NCBI GenBank assembly: GCA_036768485.1
Contig: JAVLUZ010000271.1
Location: 1,426,001-1,490,000 of the forward strand
DNA from: Mermis nigrescens
Lineage: Eukaryota > Nematoda > Enoplea > Mermithida > Mermithidae
DNA length: 64,000 nucleotides
Direction of reading: 5' to 3'
Part shown: piece by piece, positions 44,527 to 55,922 of the stretch
Layout of the letters: each line of letters opens with the position of its first letter
How positions within the stretch are numbered: the stretch's first letter is position 1
The notes under the pieces: generated by a model
What the model saw: the letters and a program-made list of their open reading frames with translations, nothing else
Told to the model about the DNA's origin: nothing
The model's database searches: none
Made by a program: the position numbers and the translations under genes

Positions 44527-45300
44527 GTAAAAACCTCTCTCATCCTTCCCCTACTACGCCTGTGTCAATTCAGACTGGTCCTCTCAAATGCTATGCAAGC
44601 GATATTCAGCAAACAAACACAAGATCGATTTTATTCTTGTAATAAAAACGACTTCTTTACGATGCAGAATATTTTTTAACAATTTTTAATGGCACGTGAA
44701 CGGAAAAAAGTCGCGGTAAATCTTACCATACGACAAGATAAAAATATTCAACTAAATGTAATGCGTATACAATTTATACACAACACAGCATCAGGCCCAC
44801 CAAAATTGGGAGCAACCGGGCAAAGGAGCACTAAACCGATCGATTGACGAGATATTACAAGACTATAGGTTGGGCGAGAGAAAGTCGTAAGTGTAAACTC
44901 GTATCGAGATGACGTAATAACCGTTCATTACGTAGTAGTATGTAGATACACAAATATAATTAAAATAAACAGGTACATTGTAGCGTAGTACATAAGGTAG
45001 CCGGTTCAAAGCTAAGGGCAGAGCGCGCAGGGGCGTGTAATACCGTACGATTCAACGTCAGACAGTAAAATGAGCCCAGGCAAGCGAGACTAGTCGTGTA
45101 AACAACGTGAAACCGTTGGCGACCAATCGAAAGCGTTCCGACACGGTCGGCGACCAATCAGGGACGCGCTTCGCCCGTAGACGACCAATTGGAATGGACC
45201 TCGAGCTACGATTGGCCGATTGCTCAATTCCTCCAATTGGAATCGCCAAAGCGACGCTCCGATTGGTTGTCCGAAGCGCGCGACCGGAGTATCCGACCAA
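44527..45300 (-). promoter_or_regulatory. 3' flank of the guanylate cyclase gene with a CCAAT/ATTGG cluster
   Basis: Downstream of the stop codon. Between 45123 and 45301, CCAAT or its complement occurs seven times at roughly 25-35 base spacing (45123, 45154, 45185, 45211, 45233, 45262, 45297), in CpG-rich sequence. The last is followed by CACGTCACG. This could be 3' UTR with a repeated GATTGGTCG word or a promoter with NF-Y-like sites. A possible AATAAA for the cyclase transcript (read on the - strand) lies at about 44631-44637. Confidence 0.4.
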
Positions 45301-45890
45301 TCACGTCACGCGTTCAAGTGATCCGACTTTGTACCGCACCGTCGTCGGCGAATTGGCGAACGAGATCGTAGTCGGAGGCGGAGTCGCCGCCGCCGCGTCG
45401 ACCAACGACGGATTCACAATGCTATTGGTCGACGCCGGATTGGTCGCCGACGGCGGCATCATATTCGGATTGGAGTTGCGATGCGTGTTGCGCGACGAAG
45501 TGGGCGGTCCTAAGTGCTGCGAACCGGTGATTGGTGAATTGCGGTTTTTGAGCGTAACGTGAGGCGGCAACGCCGACGCCATCGATCCGCGACTGCGGAC
45601 GTAGGGCGCCGGGTTGGGCGAGCGGTGCTGCGTCGCCGGAACGTTTCCGGTTCCGGCGCCGATTCCAGATCCGCTACCCGTAATTGAACCGCCGCCGGTT
45701 AACGATCCATGACTGGCGGCGCCCAACGGCGTCAGATTTTGGGGCACGACATTGGGAATCTCGCCTTGGAGCCAATAAGTCATCTGCTTGCCTTTGCCCT
45801 TCATTTCGACTTCGCCGCGGAGCTCGAGCTGAAAGCAACCGAACTGTTCGAGTATTTCTTTGGTGTAGTGGCTGACGTGGATTTTTAACG
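45301..45890 (-). CDS. Receptor guanylate cyclase, last exon: end of cyclase domain and C-terminal tail
   Basis: Acceptor TGTGTTCAG before 45890; the split codon gives NGM-PLKIHVS. The exon encodes the end of the class III cyclase domain ([33 protein letters not shown]). A tail of about 150 residues rich in Gly, Ser, Pro, Asn and Thr follows, ending SLERVT and TGA at 45301-45303. EMKGKG-x3-TYWL is the usual last conserved motif; vertebrate natriuretic receptors stop soon after it. The long low-complexity tail is therefore extra and presumably cytoplasmic and disordered (inference). Its DNA is unusually rich in CCAAT/ATTGG words. Confidence 0.95.
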
Positions 45891-45990
45891 CTGAACACAA
45901 TACAAGTAAACAAATTTTTATTTGAACACGAATCGAAAAAATCTAGAAAATTGATGTAAGTGAATTTTAATCAATAAAGAGCGTCATGAC

Positions 45991-46074
45991 CATAGGTGGG
46001 CGGCACCAGAATTCTGGGGGGATATTTTGGTTTTTCGAGGGGTGCATACCCCCAAACCCCTCACGCCCAGATGT
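45991..46074 (+). mobile_element. Family A MITE, very short form, in a cyclase intron
   Basis: 84 bp, CATAGGTGGGCGGCACCAG to CACGCCCAGATGTG. Only the two ends and the GGGGTGCATACCCCC part remain. No clean duplication (left gtcatgac, right gttacgat). Confidence 0.65.
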
Positions 46075-46675
46075 GGTTACGATGACTTACAATTAGCTTT
46101 TTGCAAGTCTCAATAACAGGAATTATGCGTTCTCTTATTTCAATGCTAGGGTGGGCCTAAAGGAGGTCAACTGCATCCTATTTACGCCTTACATTTAGTG
46201 GACCAAAATAAACGCAGTGTTCTGCAGTAGGAAAATTATCTGACTTAGACACTGCATTATCACATGTGATGTGCTTCGTTCGATGCATTTTAAAGCGGCG
46301 TAAACAATAGAAGAGAAAAGCTGCACTTAAGGGAAGAAATATAGGCAGCTATGTGGAAATAAAAGCGATAAAACCTTACTTTTATTTTAAATAATTTCCT
46401 TTATTGGCAAACAGTACTTGCTACATCTGCATGTAAGCGATGTACAGTATAGCTCGTTAGTTTTATAGGCCGAACCACAGCTGATAAATATTATTGTAGT
46501 AAACATGCAAATTCAGTGATTAGAACGTTAAAAATTTACCTGCAAGCAAATTTCTTAGAAAAAAGTTTTCCTATTGTTTTATTTCTTATTTTAGATGAAC
46601 AAACTGTTATTGGACGGGATCGACAATTCACAACATCGAGAAACTGAAATAAGGCAACTTTGAGTTATTAGCAAA

Positions 46676-47070
46676 AATGTGGCGTAGCTGTGGGGGGGCG
46701 AACTGGGGGGACTGATCGCCCCAAAATGTTGGAAGTATGAATATTGTTTACAAAGTTCCCATAAAGGAAAAAGTTGGAGATTCTCAAAGCGTATTAGAAA
46801 GACCGCTATAATGGATTTTAGCACACTTTTTGAGCTAATAAACCCAAAATTTTTGGGTGCTCCACGCCGTATTTATTTATTTACAACATATTTGTTTAAC
46901 ATGAGTAATATCAAATTTTATTTTTTAAAAAATTTTTTTCTTCAGTATGTACATCTCGTTGAGAAAAGCTAAAAACACCATTATTTTTGTCAATCCATCA
47001 GTAATTCTTGAGATATCCAAGTTCAAAGTTTTCGCCCCCCCCCAAAATCGGAAGGCCAGCTACACCACTG
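46676..47070. mobile_element. Possible hAT-like element in a cyclase intron
   Basis: The right end, read inward, is CAGTGGTGTAGCTGGCC followed by a G-run and GCGAAAAC. The left end is TGGCGTAGCTGTGGGGGGGC. These are imperfect inverted repeats of the CAGTGGCGTAGC type. No target duplication was found. Confidence 0.4.
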
Positions 47071-47724
47071 CAATGTACACATGCTGGAAAGTCGATTAAG
47101 CTTAAAAATGATAGGTTTTGTTTTATAATACTTTACACTGCACTGCAATTCTGTATAGAAAGCAAGATGAACTTCTGCACCGCCATGCACAAATTCTTTC
47201 GGGGAGGGGATCTGAAATTAAGATTTTTGCCAGACGTGCAAGCGAGGTGTTGGAGGGGTCTACACCTGATATGCAAGTGGGTGGTTACAAAATTTTCTTC
47301 AAAAGTGCTTGAAATTATAGATTAGCGCAGTTTTAAGGCTATTCTAGCATTTATAAGAGCTTCTGACGTCATTTCGGCCTAAAAAGTTCAATATTTGACC
47401 CACCCCCCACAGACCATGTAAATCATCTATCTAAATTAATGAAAATCTGTTTTTCTTCAGCAAAACTACATGAAAATGATCATAAATTATGGGCTAACGT
47501 ACTTCTTACAGTACTTGAAAATTTACATTAGTTTTTGAGGCCATTTGACAGTTCCCTGGCTGACCCTCCAATACAGCCAAGAGGTCCGATGGGGCGACAT
47601 CGCCAAAAAAAGCACCAAAAATTCAATTCTGAGGGTCTATCGATTTCTGGGGTCTCTCAGATTCTCGAGGGGCGATTCTCAGGCCTCCACGCTCACGTGT
47701 CTGCTGTGCTATCGACCATACCTA

Positions 47725-49390
47725 GACGTGGAGGGTTTGAGGTATGCATCCCACTAGAGTTCAATTTTTGAAAATCTTTCGTTTTTTCGCAATTTTTTGA
47801 TGCCAATGGATAGAGCTCGATGAGAAACGTTTAAATATGGTGTTTTCCACCATACCACCATTTTAAGGCCATTTTTTGACCTTTGAAAAATCTTGAAACC
47901 CCCTTTCCCAGAATTTTGGTGTCTACCACCTATGCTGCCGACCCCTTCACACTCTTGATAAATGCAGAAAAGCATGCTGTTTGAAGCGTTTTTATTAACA
48001 TTTGACTCAAAAATTAAGATTCTGTCGAGTCGAATCGTCCAACTTCATAAAAAATTTAAAAAAAGTTTTTATTTTCGTTTTTCAGAAAGAACATGGTCAG
48101 AGTAGTCGAAAATTCAGTTTTTTGACGTATACCCGTCGTTTAAATGCTAAAAAAGCAGTTTAGAGAGAAATTTCAGTAGTCAACCCTCGGAAATCCATCT
48201 AGTACGAGTGCGGCCTTACGCACGACTACCATAGGTGAATAGCACCAAAATTATGGGGGGGGGTGTACAAAATTTTTCAAAGGTTAAGAAATGATCTTAA
48301 AAATGGTGGTATGGCGAAAAAACGCCATTTTTTAGCGTTTATCATTGAGCAATATCCATTGGCATCAAAAAATTGCGAAAAAAAACAAAAAAAATTTTCA
48401 AAAACCGAATTCTGGGGGTATCTTGGTTTCTGGGGGAGGGTTCAAACTTCGGGGGTGCATACCCCCAACGTGTGACCACTACTAACATTAACGATAAAGT
48501 AAGCATAACCATTATATTACATCGATTAAAGAAAAAACAAACGAAAAAATGAGATTATATCAAAATGGCTAAGGATTGACCATGAGTGATTTAAGTAATA
48601 TAATTTATCGAAGGAAAGCATTAACGACTACACATATGCACACGTTCATGCATAAATGATCTGAAGGGGGTGGTTATGGGGGTTTTCAGCCAAACTCCAA
48701 AACTCCAGAGTACGCAATTTTTGAGAAGTCTAAAAACTTTCCAACTATTCGTAGAAATGATGCTGTTTTGAGCGCTTTTAGCTATCTCTGCGGTAGAGAG
48801 TGACAAATTTTCGGCGCTTTGCGCCATGTATTCGGTTGACTATATTTTGTTCTTTTCTCGAAATGCTTTCTTATGTCTTTTGCTCTAGAAAGATAGAACA
48901 TCGTCAGAAACGCCGAAAAACGATGTTTGTGAAGCATATATCCACCATACACAGCTAGGCAGCACCTAAATTCTGGGGAGGGGGGCAAGATTTTTCAAAG
49001 GTCAAAAAATGGTGATATATACACATGGGCGGAGAAGGGGGAATGCACCCCCAGAAGGCCGAATACCCTTCCCTGGAAACCAAAATATTCCCCTCACAGA
49101 ATTTAATTTTTGAAATTTTTTTTTCGAAATTTTGACGAGCAAGGTTTAAAAATGGTGTTTTTTCGCCATACCATTATTTGTTGACCTTTGAAAAATCTTG
49201 CACACCCCCCAGAATTTCAGTGCTGCCCACCTATGGTTGTGTGGCGAAAAACACCATTTTCAGCGTTCCTCATCGAGAACTATCCATTGGAATCAAAAAA
49301 TTGCGAAAAAAACACAACCGGGGGTATTCGACCTTCTGGGAAGGGTGGGGTGCATACCACCCACCCCCTTCCCCACCCCCAGGTGTGATA
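47725..49390. repeat. Three family A MITE copies or mosaics in the last cyclase intron
   Basis: A - copy at about 47725-47936 (CTAGACGTGGAGGG to CACCTATG), a + copy at about 48232-48470 (CATAGGTGAATAGCACC to CATACCCCCAACGTGTG), and a mosaic at about 48950-49390 of opposing fragments with several termini (CAGCTAGGCAGCACC, ACATGGGCGG, GCTGCCCACCTATGG, CCACCCCCAGGTGTG). A GGCGCTTTGCGCC hairpin lies between them at about 48811. Confidence 0.65.
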
Positions 49391-49851
49391 ACCACCATTG
49401 TTTAGACTGGCACTTCAAAATTTCAACCCCCCAGAATTCCAATGCTGTGCATGTTTGCATATTTATGTACAAGTAGACCCGCAGCCCGAAAGTCAATTGT
49501 CCCCCACTCTCCTTAAAGGCTGAGATTTTGAACCCGTACCGACTTTAGCGCAAAAAACATGCGTTTTTTTGTAATTTTTCGCCATTTTCGGTCAAAAATA
49601 GGTGATTAACTCATTCCTCCAAACGGTCGATTAATCACTTCCGAAATTTTAAGCCCATATGTGAAACTATGTACAGCTAACCTGCATAAAGCGCATATGA
49701 CGCCGTGAGCGCAAGCGGTAATTTAGGGTATAATTTAATGCAAGTCCGTGAAGTTTAATCGACCGTCTGGCCGAGAAAAGCCAATCGTTATATAGTGCGT
49801 GTAAAACATCAAATTATGGGTTGAAGCAATAAAATAAATAAAAGCGCTCAC

Positions 49852-50125
49852 GCATGCCGTTTGACTCCATGCGACTGGCCGTGTTGACCGTGTCGCCGAA
49901 AAGGCAATAACGCGGCATTTTGACGCCAACGACGCCGGCGCAAACGGAGCCGGAGTGGATGCCGATTCGTAGGTTTAATTGGTCGTCCGGCCGGTGCCGG
50001 ATGCGAAACGTCGACACTTTGTTGAGCAACGCGAGCGACATGCGCGCGATTTCATACGCGTGGCGGTTGCCGTTGCGTTTCGGCAAACCCGACACCACCA
50101 TGTACGCGTCGCCGATCGTTTCGAC
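49852..50125 (-). CDS. Receptor guanylate cyclase, exon with core of catalytic domain
   Basis: Acceptor GTTCCGCAG before 50125 (phase 0); donor after ATGC at 49852 (GTGAGC, phase 1). It encodes [53 protein letters not shown] and NGM. The Glu of VETIGD and the Cys of RYCLFGD are the residues that select GTP over ATP. Both are present, so this is a guanylyl rather than adenylyl cyclase. It makes cGMP from GTP as a homodimer at the inner face of the plasma membrane. A family B mobile element inserted within 35 bases of the acceptor. Confidence 0.97.
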
Positions 50126-50156
50126 CTGCGGAACGATGGCGATCAGACACTCACAG

Positions 50157-51080
50157 CGTGGGAATTCTGGGGGAGGGATAAACTGAAGTTTTAAAGTGCC
50201 TTTTTGGGCCAAAAAATGATGGGCACGCGTCAAAAACACCGTTTTTCGGCGTTTCTGACGAAGCGGTATCTTCCTATAGCACAAAAACGTAAAAAACATT
50301 CGAGGAAAAATTTGAAGAATTGGAAAAAAATTGAACAACCTCAAAAATAATGCATGGACGTCCTCCCCATTTAGCCTAAAAATAATGTTGGAACGGTAAG
50401 ATAATGCATGAAAAAGGATGGAAATTGGCATCTTTTCATCGACAAATCTCAAAATTTTCGGCACTTCGCATTATTTGTCATAAGTTTGCCCCAAGCGCGG
50501 CTAAAAAAACATCATTTTTCATAATTAAAAGAAAATAAAATTTTCTTGGAATAGTTTGAATTTCATGAGCTCATTAGATAGAGCATCCATGGAAATGTCA
50601 GAAAACGTACTTTATTTTGGGCCCGGCGAACATATCCCGAAATATAGGGACACCGATTCCGGACCCCCCCCACAAAAATCCTGCGCACGTATCTGCTTTT
50701 GAATATACATGTAAGGGCTTGAAATTTCGGGTGGGGGTCCCCAGCCATTACTGAAGGGGAGGAGATAAATAACCTCCAATTTTCGGCCAAAAAACACCTA
50801 AAAACGGCCGAAAATTCAATTTTTCCTTAAATATTGGAAGTGAAGGGAGTCAAAAATATTGTGGCTTTGGGAGAGGGGATTTAAGGATTCCCACATCCCC
50901 CTGTTGCATACATGCTTTCGAGCAAATAGATAGCTAAGAACGCTTTGAAACGGCACCTTCTCTACGAATTTTTTCGTAAACTTTTGAAAAATCGCGAAGT
51001 CTGTGGGTGGGGTGAAAAATTTTTGGGGGTTAAAAATTTTCTGCCCCCGCCCAATAAATTATGTATGATGGTGATATGCA
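50157..51080. mobile_element. Family B element interrupted by a family F repeat
   Basis: The left part resembles 1700-2096 (GTGGGAATTCTGGGGG, GGCACGCGTCAAAAACACCG, CGGCGTTTCTGACGA). The right part resumes at about 50920 (GAGCAAATAGATAGCTAAGA, AACTTTTGAAAAATCGC) and ends near ATTATGTATG at 51077. Between them is a repeat with GGGTCCCCAGCCATTACTG that is related to 55559-55922. The left end is 30 bases from a cyclase splice acceptor. Confidence 0.55.
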
Positions 51081-51124
51081 ATAATATATAATAATAATAG
51101 CATACAGCGTGGGCCGCCTAACTA

Positions 51125-51335
51125 TAGTCTGTTTCATTTAACTTTGAGATTTTTGAAAAAATTTAAATCACCAAACAAAAATGGTTTAAACTAATAGTAC
51201 AGTTGTGATATTCTACAGTAGATCGAGTTACGCTTGCTATTAACAAACCGCATCCAAAATTTTAAACCACTTTTGTATCCTGATTCAGGCGATTTAAATT
51301 CAAAAGAAAACCGCAAAGTTAAATGAAACAGACTA
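51125..51335. mobile_element. Tc1/mariner-like MITE with long inverted ends
   Basis: 211 bp from TAGTCTGTTTCATTTAACTT to AAGTTAAATGAAACAGACTA, with TA on both sides. The ends resemble family D but the interior is different (TTTAAATCACC and complementary GGCGATTTAAATTC). Confidence 0.75.
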
Positions 51336-52004
51336 TAAGCGCAGTGTTTTTCAATTATAGCTTTCTCATTAATGACCCATGTTTAAGTAAAAATTTGACA
51401 GAGAACAGAAAGTAAACTCCGAAGTTTTATTAGAAGCAAACAAGCATCGACTCAGACAGAAGACCCCAGAATAAAATTTTCGAAATTTTTTTCTGTTTCG
51501 CAATACTATGTTACCAATGGACAGAGCTGAGAAAATCGAAAATCTTGTTTTTGGCCCTATCATCATTTTTCGTCGCTTTTTGACCTTCAAAATTTTTGGA
51601 CGCCAGGACCCCGGAATTCAGGTGCCGCCCATGTATTTGAGTCCTAATTAAAAATTTACCTTTCACCATCGCTGAAAATCAGATTTTAACCTCTTCCCGA
51701 CCAATGGACAATATTTTGCTTTTTTATATATTTTTTGCCATGCAGCACCTTAATTCTGGGGGTTCGAAAATTTCCAAAGGTGAAAAAGTGCCAAAAAATT
51801 AGCGTTATGTACAGAAAATACAATTTTTCAACGTTCCTCACCGAATTATCCTATGTTTCTCACCGGCGTCTACCGAATTCGGTGGGGTCTCTTGTGTTAA
51901 GATGATCCAGACCATAGATGCACAACATGGACAGGTTTGGACGGGGGAGGGTCAGCCAGAGAGCGCTTTTGAGCCAAATGGCGTAGAAAACTGCTACTTG
52001 GTCA

Positions 52005-52167
52005 CAGGGGCGGATTTAGGGGCCCTCATTGGCCCAAAATAGTACGCAAAATTAAGCATTTTTGAGCGATTTTTGGGTTAAAACGGCTAATTTTTCCGCC
52101 CAAGTCAGGGTTCCGCCCCCCCTTAGAGGTACCGCCCCCCCCTTAGGAAAATCCTGGATCGCCACTG
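52005..52167. mobile_element. hAT-like family C, short form
   Basis: 163 bp, CAGGGGCGGATTTAGGGG to GGATCGCCACTG, with a perfect duplication cttggtca (51997-52004 and 52168-52175). The interior is shared with 55128-55303 (TTTTTGAGCGATTTT-GGGTTAAAACGGC). Confidence 0.85.
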
Positions 52168-52273
52168 CTTGGTCACTATCAAGCATTTCTGCATAAAAGT
52201 TTTGATTTTCATCCATTTATAGCCTTCATTATTCGCAGAAAATTTTTGGCTTTTTTCATTCTAGGGTCTAGAC

Positions 52274-52423
52274 CATACATGGGCAGCAAGAAAATTCTGG
52301 AAGAGGGGTGAAATCGCCAAAAATGTAACTAAAAATAGAGTTCTAAAGGGGGTCTAGAGTAATGTGCAGGGGCTTTATTCAGTTTCTGGAGAGGGTATTA
52401 ACCCCAACCCCCACGCCCATGTG
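52274..52423 (+). mobile_element. Family A MITE, 150 bp, perfect duplication
   Basis: CATACATGGGCAGCAAG to CACGCCCATGTG, flanked by the perfect, self-complementary 8-mer gtctagac (52266-52273 and 52424-52431). This is the cleanest boundary for the family. Confidence 0.9.
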
Positions 52424-53021
52424 GTCTAGACCCCATATCCCATTACATGTTCGGTCCAGACAAGAAATAAACGTGTGAAGGAGAGAAGGGGATTTGGGAG
52501 GTCCAGACCCCCAGGGAGGAAAAATAGAAAATAAGGATGAGAACTGGAAATTTCTCCAACGAGTTCAAAATTGACCAGAAACTGTGGAATAACAGTTTTA
52601 AGGCTATTTTAGCATTTATACAACTTTTTGAGGCTATTTTGAGCCAAAAACTTAATTCTTGACCTCCCTCAGATCGACCAACCCCAGACCTTTACGCCCA
52701 TGTATCGTCAAGCTGATTGTTTGACCTGTGATAGCTAGGCCTATGAATCGATATGCTTCTGGACGGAGCGAATAAAAAGCTACAGTAAAATCAAAATAAT
52801 GCGAGAAATTCACAGAATTAAATAAGCGGCCAATACTTTTTAGGACAGATGTTTTAAATGATCGTTACAGGAAATTTCGAAGTTTAAAAATTTATCAATA
52901 TTATTTATGTAAAGATTAACAATACAGCGATGGATCAATGGAAATAAGTAAGATCTGTCTCCTTTAAATTCTTCAAAACATCATCATACGGGTTTAACAT
53001 GAAATCGTTAAATTTGCGTAC

Positions 53022-53090
53022 CTTGTATACGTCGAAATGTTCAATCGTCGTATCGAAACACGTATAAAGATCACTAAGTAAAGTAACGAC
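53022..53090 (-). CDS. Receptor guanylate cyclase, 69-bp exon of the catalytic domain
   Basis: 23 codons, [23 protein letters not shown], between TTTCAG and AAG/GTACGC, phase 0 on both sides. LLxDLYTxFD carries the second metal-binding Asp region of class III cyclases, and FDVYK joins directly to VETIGD of the next exon. This exon is too short to be noticed as an open frame. Confidence 0.95.
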
Positions 53091-53219
53091 CTGAAATCGA
53101 ATGGTTTCGGTAACGGATCAAATAAACAGTGGGAAATAAAGCAAAAATAATATAAAAATATAAAATATAGAACATTTCAACAAAAAAAATAAAATATAAA
53201 AAAACAATTCAAAACCAAC

Positions 53220-53343
53220 CTGCATAGGAGTACTTTGTGAGCATATGGACGTAAAACCAACAATATCGCTAAAGTAAATTGTTACAGAATCGAATGCTTC
53301 GGCTGTCACCGGTTTACCTTGTATTAGTTCTGAGGCAACTGAT
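53220..53343 (-). CDS. Receptor guanylate cyclase, exon with start of catalytic domain
   Basis: Acceptor ATTTCAG before 53343, entering in phase 2; donor CAG/GTTGGT after 53220, phase 0. It encodes [12 protein letters not shown], then [18 protein letters not shown] and [13 protein letters not shown] contains the first metal-binding Asp of the cyclase, and STPMQ-VVTLL is the standard junction in receptor cyclases. The intron to the next exon is only 129 bp, the shortest in the gene. Confidence 0.96.
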
Positions 53344-53359
53344 CTGAAATTGCGTCGAT

Positions 53360-53830
53360 CAATAATTATTTAATTACTTTTATTTAGATTTATTGATTTA
53401 CACATCTATTTATTTTAATTTATATTTATTTACTATTATTTATATTTATTATATTTATTTATTTATTTATATAATTATTTGTTCATTATTTTTTATATAA
53501 TTATTCATTTATGTATCTGTTATTTATTAATTATACTTTTTATTTTATTATTACTTATTATATTTATTATTTATTAATTATATTTATTTATTATCTTTAA
53601 AATTATTATTTATTATTTATTATTTGTTATTCATTATTTATTATTGTATTTATTTTTTATTTAAATTCATTTATTTATTTGTTCATTATTTATTTATATT
53701 TATTATATTTATTATTTATTTATTTTATTCATTATTTAGATTTTTTTAATTTTCTATTTATATTTATTTAATATATTTATTTATTCATTTATTTGCTCAT
53801 TTTTCGCTCGTGTACCCATCAATTGATCGA
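53360..53830. repeat. TTTATT-type low-complexity DNA in a cyclase intron
   Basis: Nearly pure A/T sequence of irregular TTTATT and ATTATT words. A similar block is at 54190-54350. Hydrophobic open frames over these blocks are artefacts. Confidence 0.95.
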
Positions 53831-54610
53831 CCTACATATCCTTTATTGGTATGTAGGTGATTAATTGTTATGTTTTTTATATGTTGGTGGTCTATTTATA
53901 ATAATAATAGTAGGAAGTCCTGAATAGGATTATAAAAAACAAAAAGAAAGACAAAAAAGGCAAGGAAGGAAAAAAATTAAGTAAAGAAAATATATAAAAA
54001 ATAATTAATAATAAAAGATAAATAAAAAGAACAAAAAAATTAAGAAAGGGGTAAAAAATATATATATGTAGGAATAATTTTTTATGATTGAAAAACGTGA
54101 TGAAAAAACAAAAAATAATCAAGAAAATGCACAAAAATACGAGAAAAATATTTTTATGCTACATTATGTTAACTTACTTATTCATGTAATTGCAGGCATT
54201 TATTTATTTATTCATCTGTTAATTTATTTATCAGTTTATTGCATTATTTATCTATTTATTTATTCATTTACCTGTTTACAAATTTATTTATTCATTCATC
54301 TATTTATGAATGAATTTATCAATTTATCTGTTTATTAATTAATTAATTGTTTTTTAAAATCATATCCACGAGTGTAAATAACGCAAAGTTAATCCAAGGA
54401 AGTAAATCCAGGGTTTAAAAACCAAAATCGTTTCACGCATTCTTTCAGAATTGAGTGCAAGCTGAACAAAAGGACCGATTCAACGTTAATGTCATATTTT
54501 TTGTTCCTCATAATTAAATTACGGAAATTTAGATATGTACCTCGTTTGACCGATTTTGCTTAAACGTTAAACTTTACACTTATTCTATTAACGATTCTTT
54601 TCCCAAAAAC

Positions 54611-54787
54611 TTTTTGGCAGTGGGCCAAATTACTGTGGCAATAGTTGATAAAGCAAATTTTCGGCTTTTCGCTTCTTCTTCCAAATACGCCGCCGTCCTT
54701 TCCTCCACTAAACCTTCCAAATTCGTCGCGTATTGCTCCATTCGTTTCAACAGATTGTCGACGATGTTAGACGACGTTTCGAATGAC
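54611..54787 (-). CDS. Receptor guanylate cyclase, dimerisation (signalling helix) exon
   Basis: Acceptor GTTCAG before 54787 completes the codon AAG with the previous exon. It encodes [19 protein letters not shown] and [12 protein letters not shown], the coiled-coil helix linking the kinase-homology and cyclase domains. The 3' boundary is uncertain. Ending at 54611 (AA/GTTTTT) gives the right phase, but the sequence after YLEEE ([20 protein letters not shown]) lacks the usual LLYQ-LP motif and is about eight residues longer than the family. A missed micro-exon or a different donor is possible. Confidence 0.8.
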
Positions 54788-55127
54788 CTGAACGAAATTT
54801 GTTTAAATTTTTTGGTAAATTTACATTTATTTAAATTTTTATTTTTTAAATTAAATTTTTCGAATTTTTTTTAGATTTCATTGGTGTGGATCTTATTGGG
54901 AAATTAAACAGACAAAGAATAAACGAAAAGGTTGAAAAACAAAATAATCATAAATAATCAATTAGAAAAAGAAAGGAACAAAGAGAGCGTACTCTAAAAA
55001 TCAATATAATGAGCAATTAAATATATAATTAAATGACGTCATAAAATTATTTAAACATTGAAAATACGTCACCTAAAGATAAAGCAAATGTAACGGTTTA
55101 AAATTGGAAAAAATGTTATATTGCAAA

Positions 55128-55303
55128 CAGGGGCGGATTTAGGAGGGGGCGGGGGCCGCCCCCATTGGCCAAAAAATAGTGCGCGAAATTAAGGATTTTT
55201 GAGCGATTTTCGGGTTAAAACGGCTAATTTTTCCGCCCAAATCAGGATTCCGCCCCCCCCCTTAGGGGTACCGCCCCCTAGGAAAATCCTGGATCCGCCA
55301 CTG
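55128..55303. mobile_element. hAT-like family C, short form
   Basis: 176 bp, CAGGGGCGGATTTAGG to GGATCCGCCACTG, flanked by a perfect duplication attgcaaa (55120-55127 and 55304-55311; T at position 2, A at position 7). Confidence 0.88.
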
Positions 55304-55558
55304 ATTGCAAACAGTAAGATTTTGATTCAGAAGGCCCCAAGCAAGATTCTCAATTTTCTTAGTTTTCCGCAAATTTTTTATGCCAATTGAGAAACGCCGA
55401 AAATGGTGTTTTTTCGCCCAACGATCCAATTTTCCGCTCCTTTTTCGTCTTCATGTCCATGCATACATGTGACAAGAGGGAGGGGGTTGGGGGATCTCGC
55501 ACCCAAAGCTGAACGCTCCCATCCCAAAAGTCATCATAAAATTTTTGACCCTTCTACC

Positions 55559-55922
55559 TATACATGTAGCGGCTCGAAATTTTGGGGGGTCCTGGCCATT
55601 TACAGAGTGGGGAGGGTAAATGACCTCCGATTGTTGGCCAAAAACGGCCAAAAAAGGTCCATTTTTTCCAAAAATCGGGGGGGATCAAAAATTTTCTGGC
55701 TCTGGGGATGGTATGGGGGACTTCCGACTTTAAGTGGGAAATAACCCTCCCCATTCCCTGTTACACGTATGCTTCTGCCCGATTTGAAGAAAAAACTTAC
55801 GTTTCATGGCCATTTTTACGTGTTGTTTGGCCCTTTTTTGGCCGAAAATCGGACGTCATTTACCCCCTCTATAAAAATGGTCGGGAACCCCCAACACACA
55901 ATTTTGAGCCGCTACATGTCTG
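55559..55922. repeat. Inverted-repeat element, family F
   Basis: The left arm begins TATACATGTAGCGGCTCG and includes GGTCCTGGCCATTTACAG. The right arm ends GAGCCGCTACATGT. The arms are about 85 bp and imperfect. A related block interrupts the family B element at 50157-51080. No target duplication was found. Confidence 0.6.

Noticed and set aside
48621..48988. Minus-strand open frames near 48621-48988
   Set aside because: They cover family A ends and the hairpin module and show no domain.
53892..54338. Hydrophobic open frames in the cyclase intron
   Set aside because: They are A/T-only sequence reading as Phe, Leu, Ile and Tyr.
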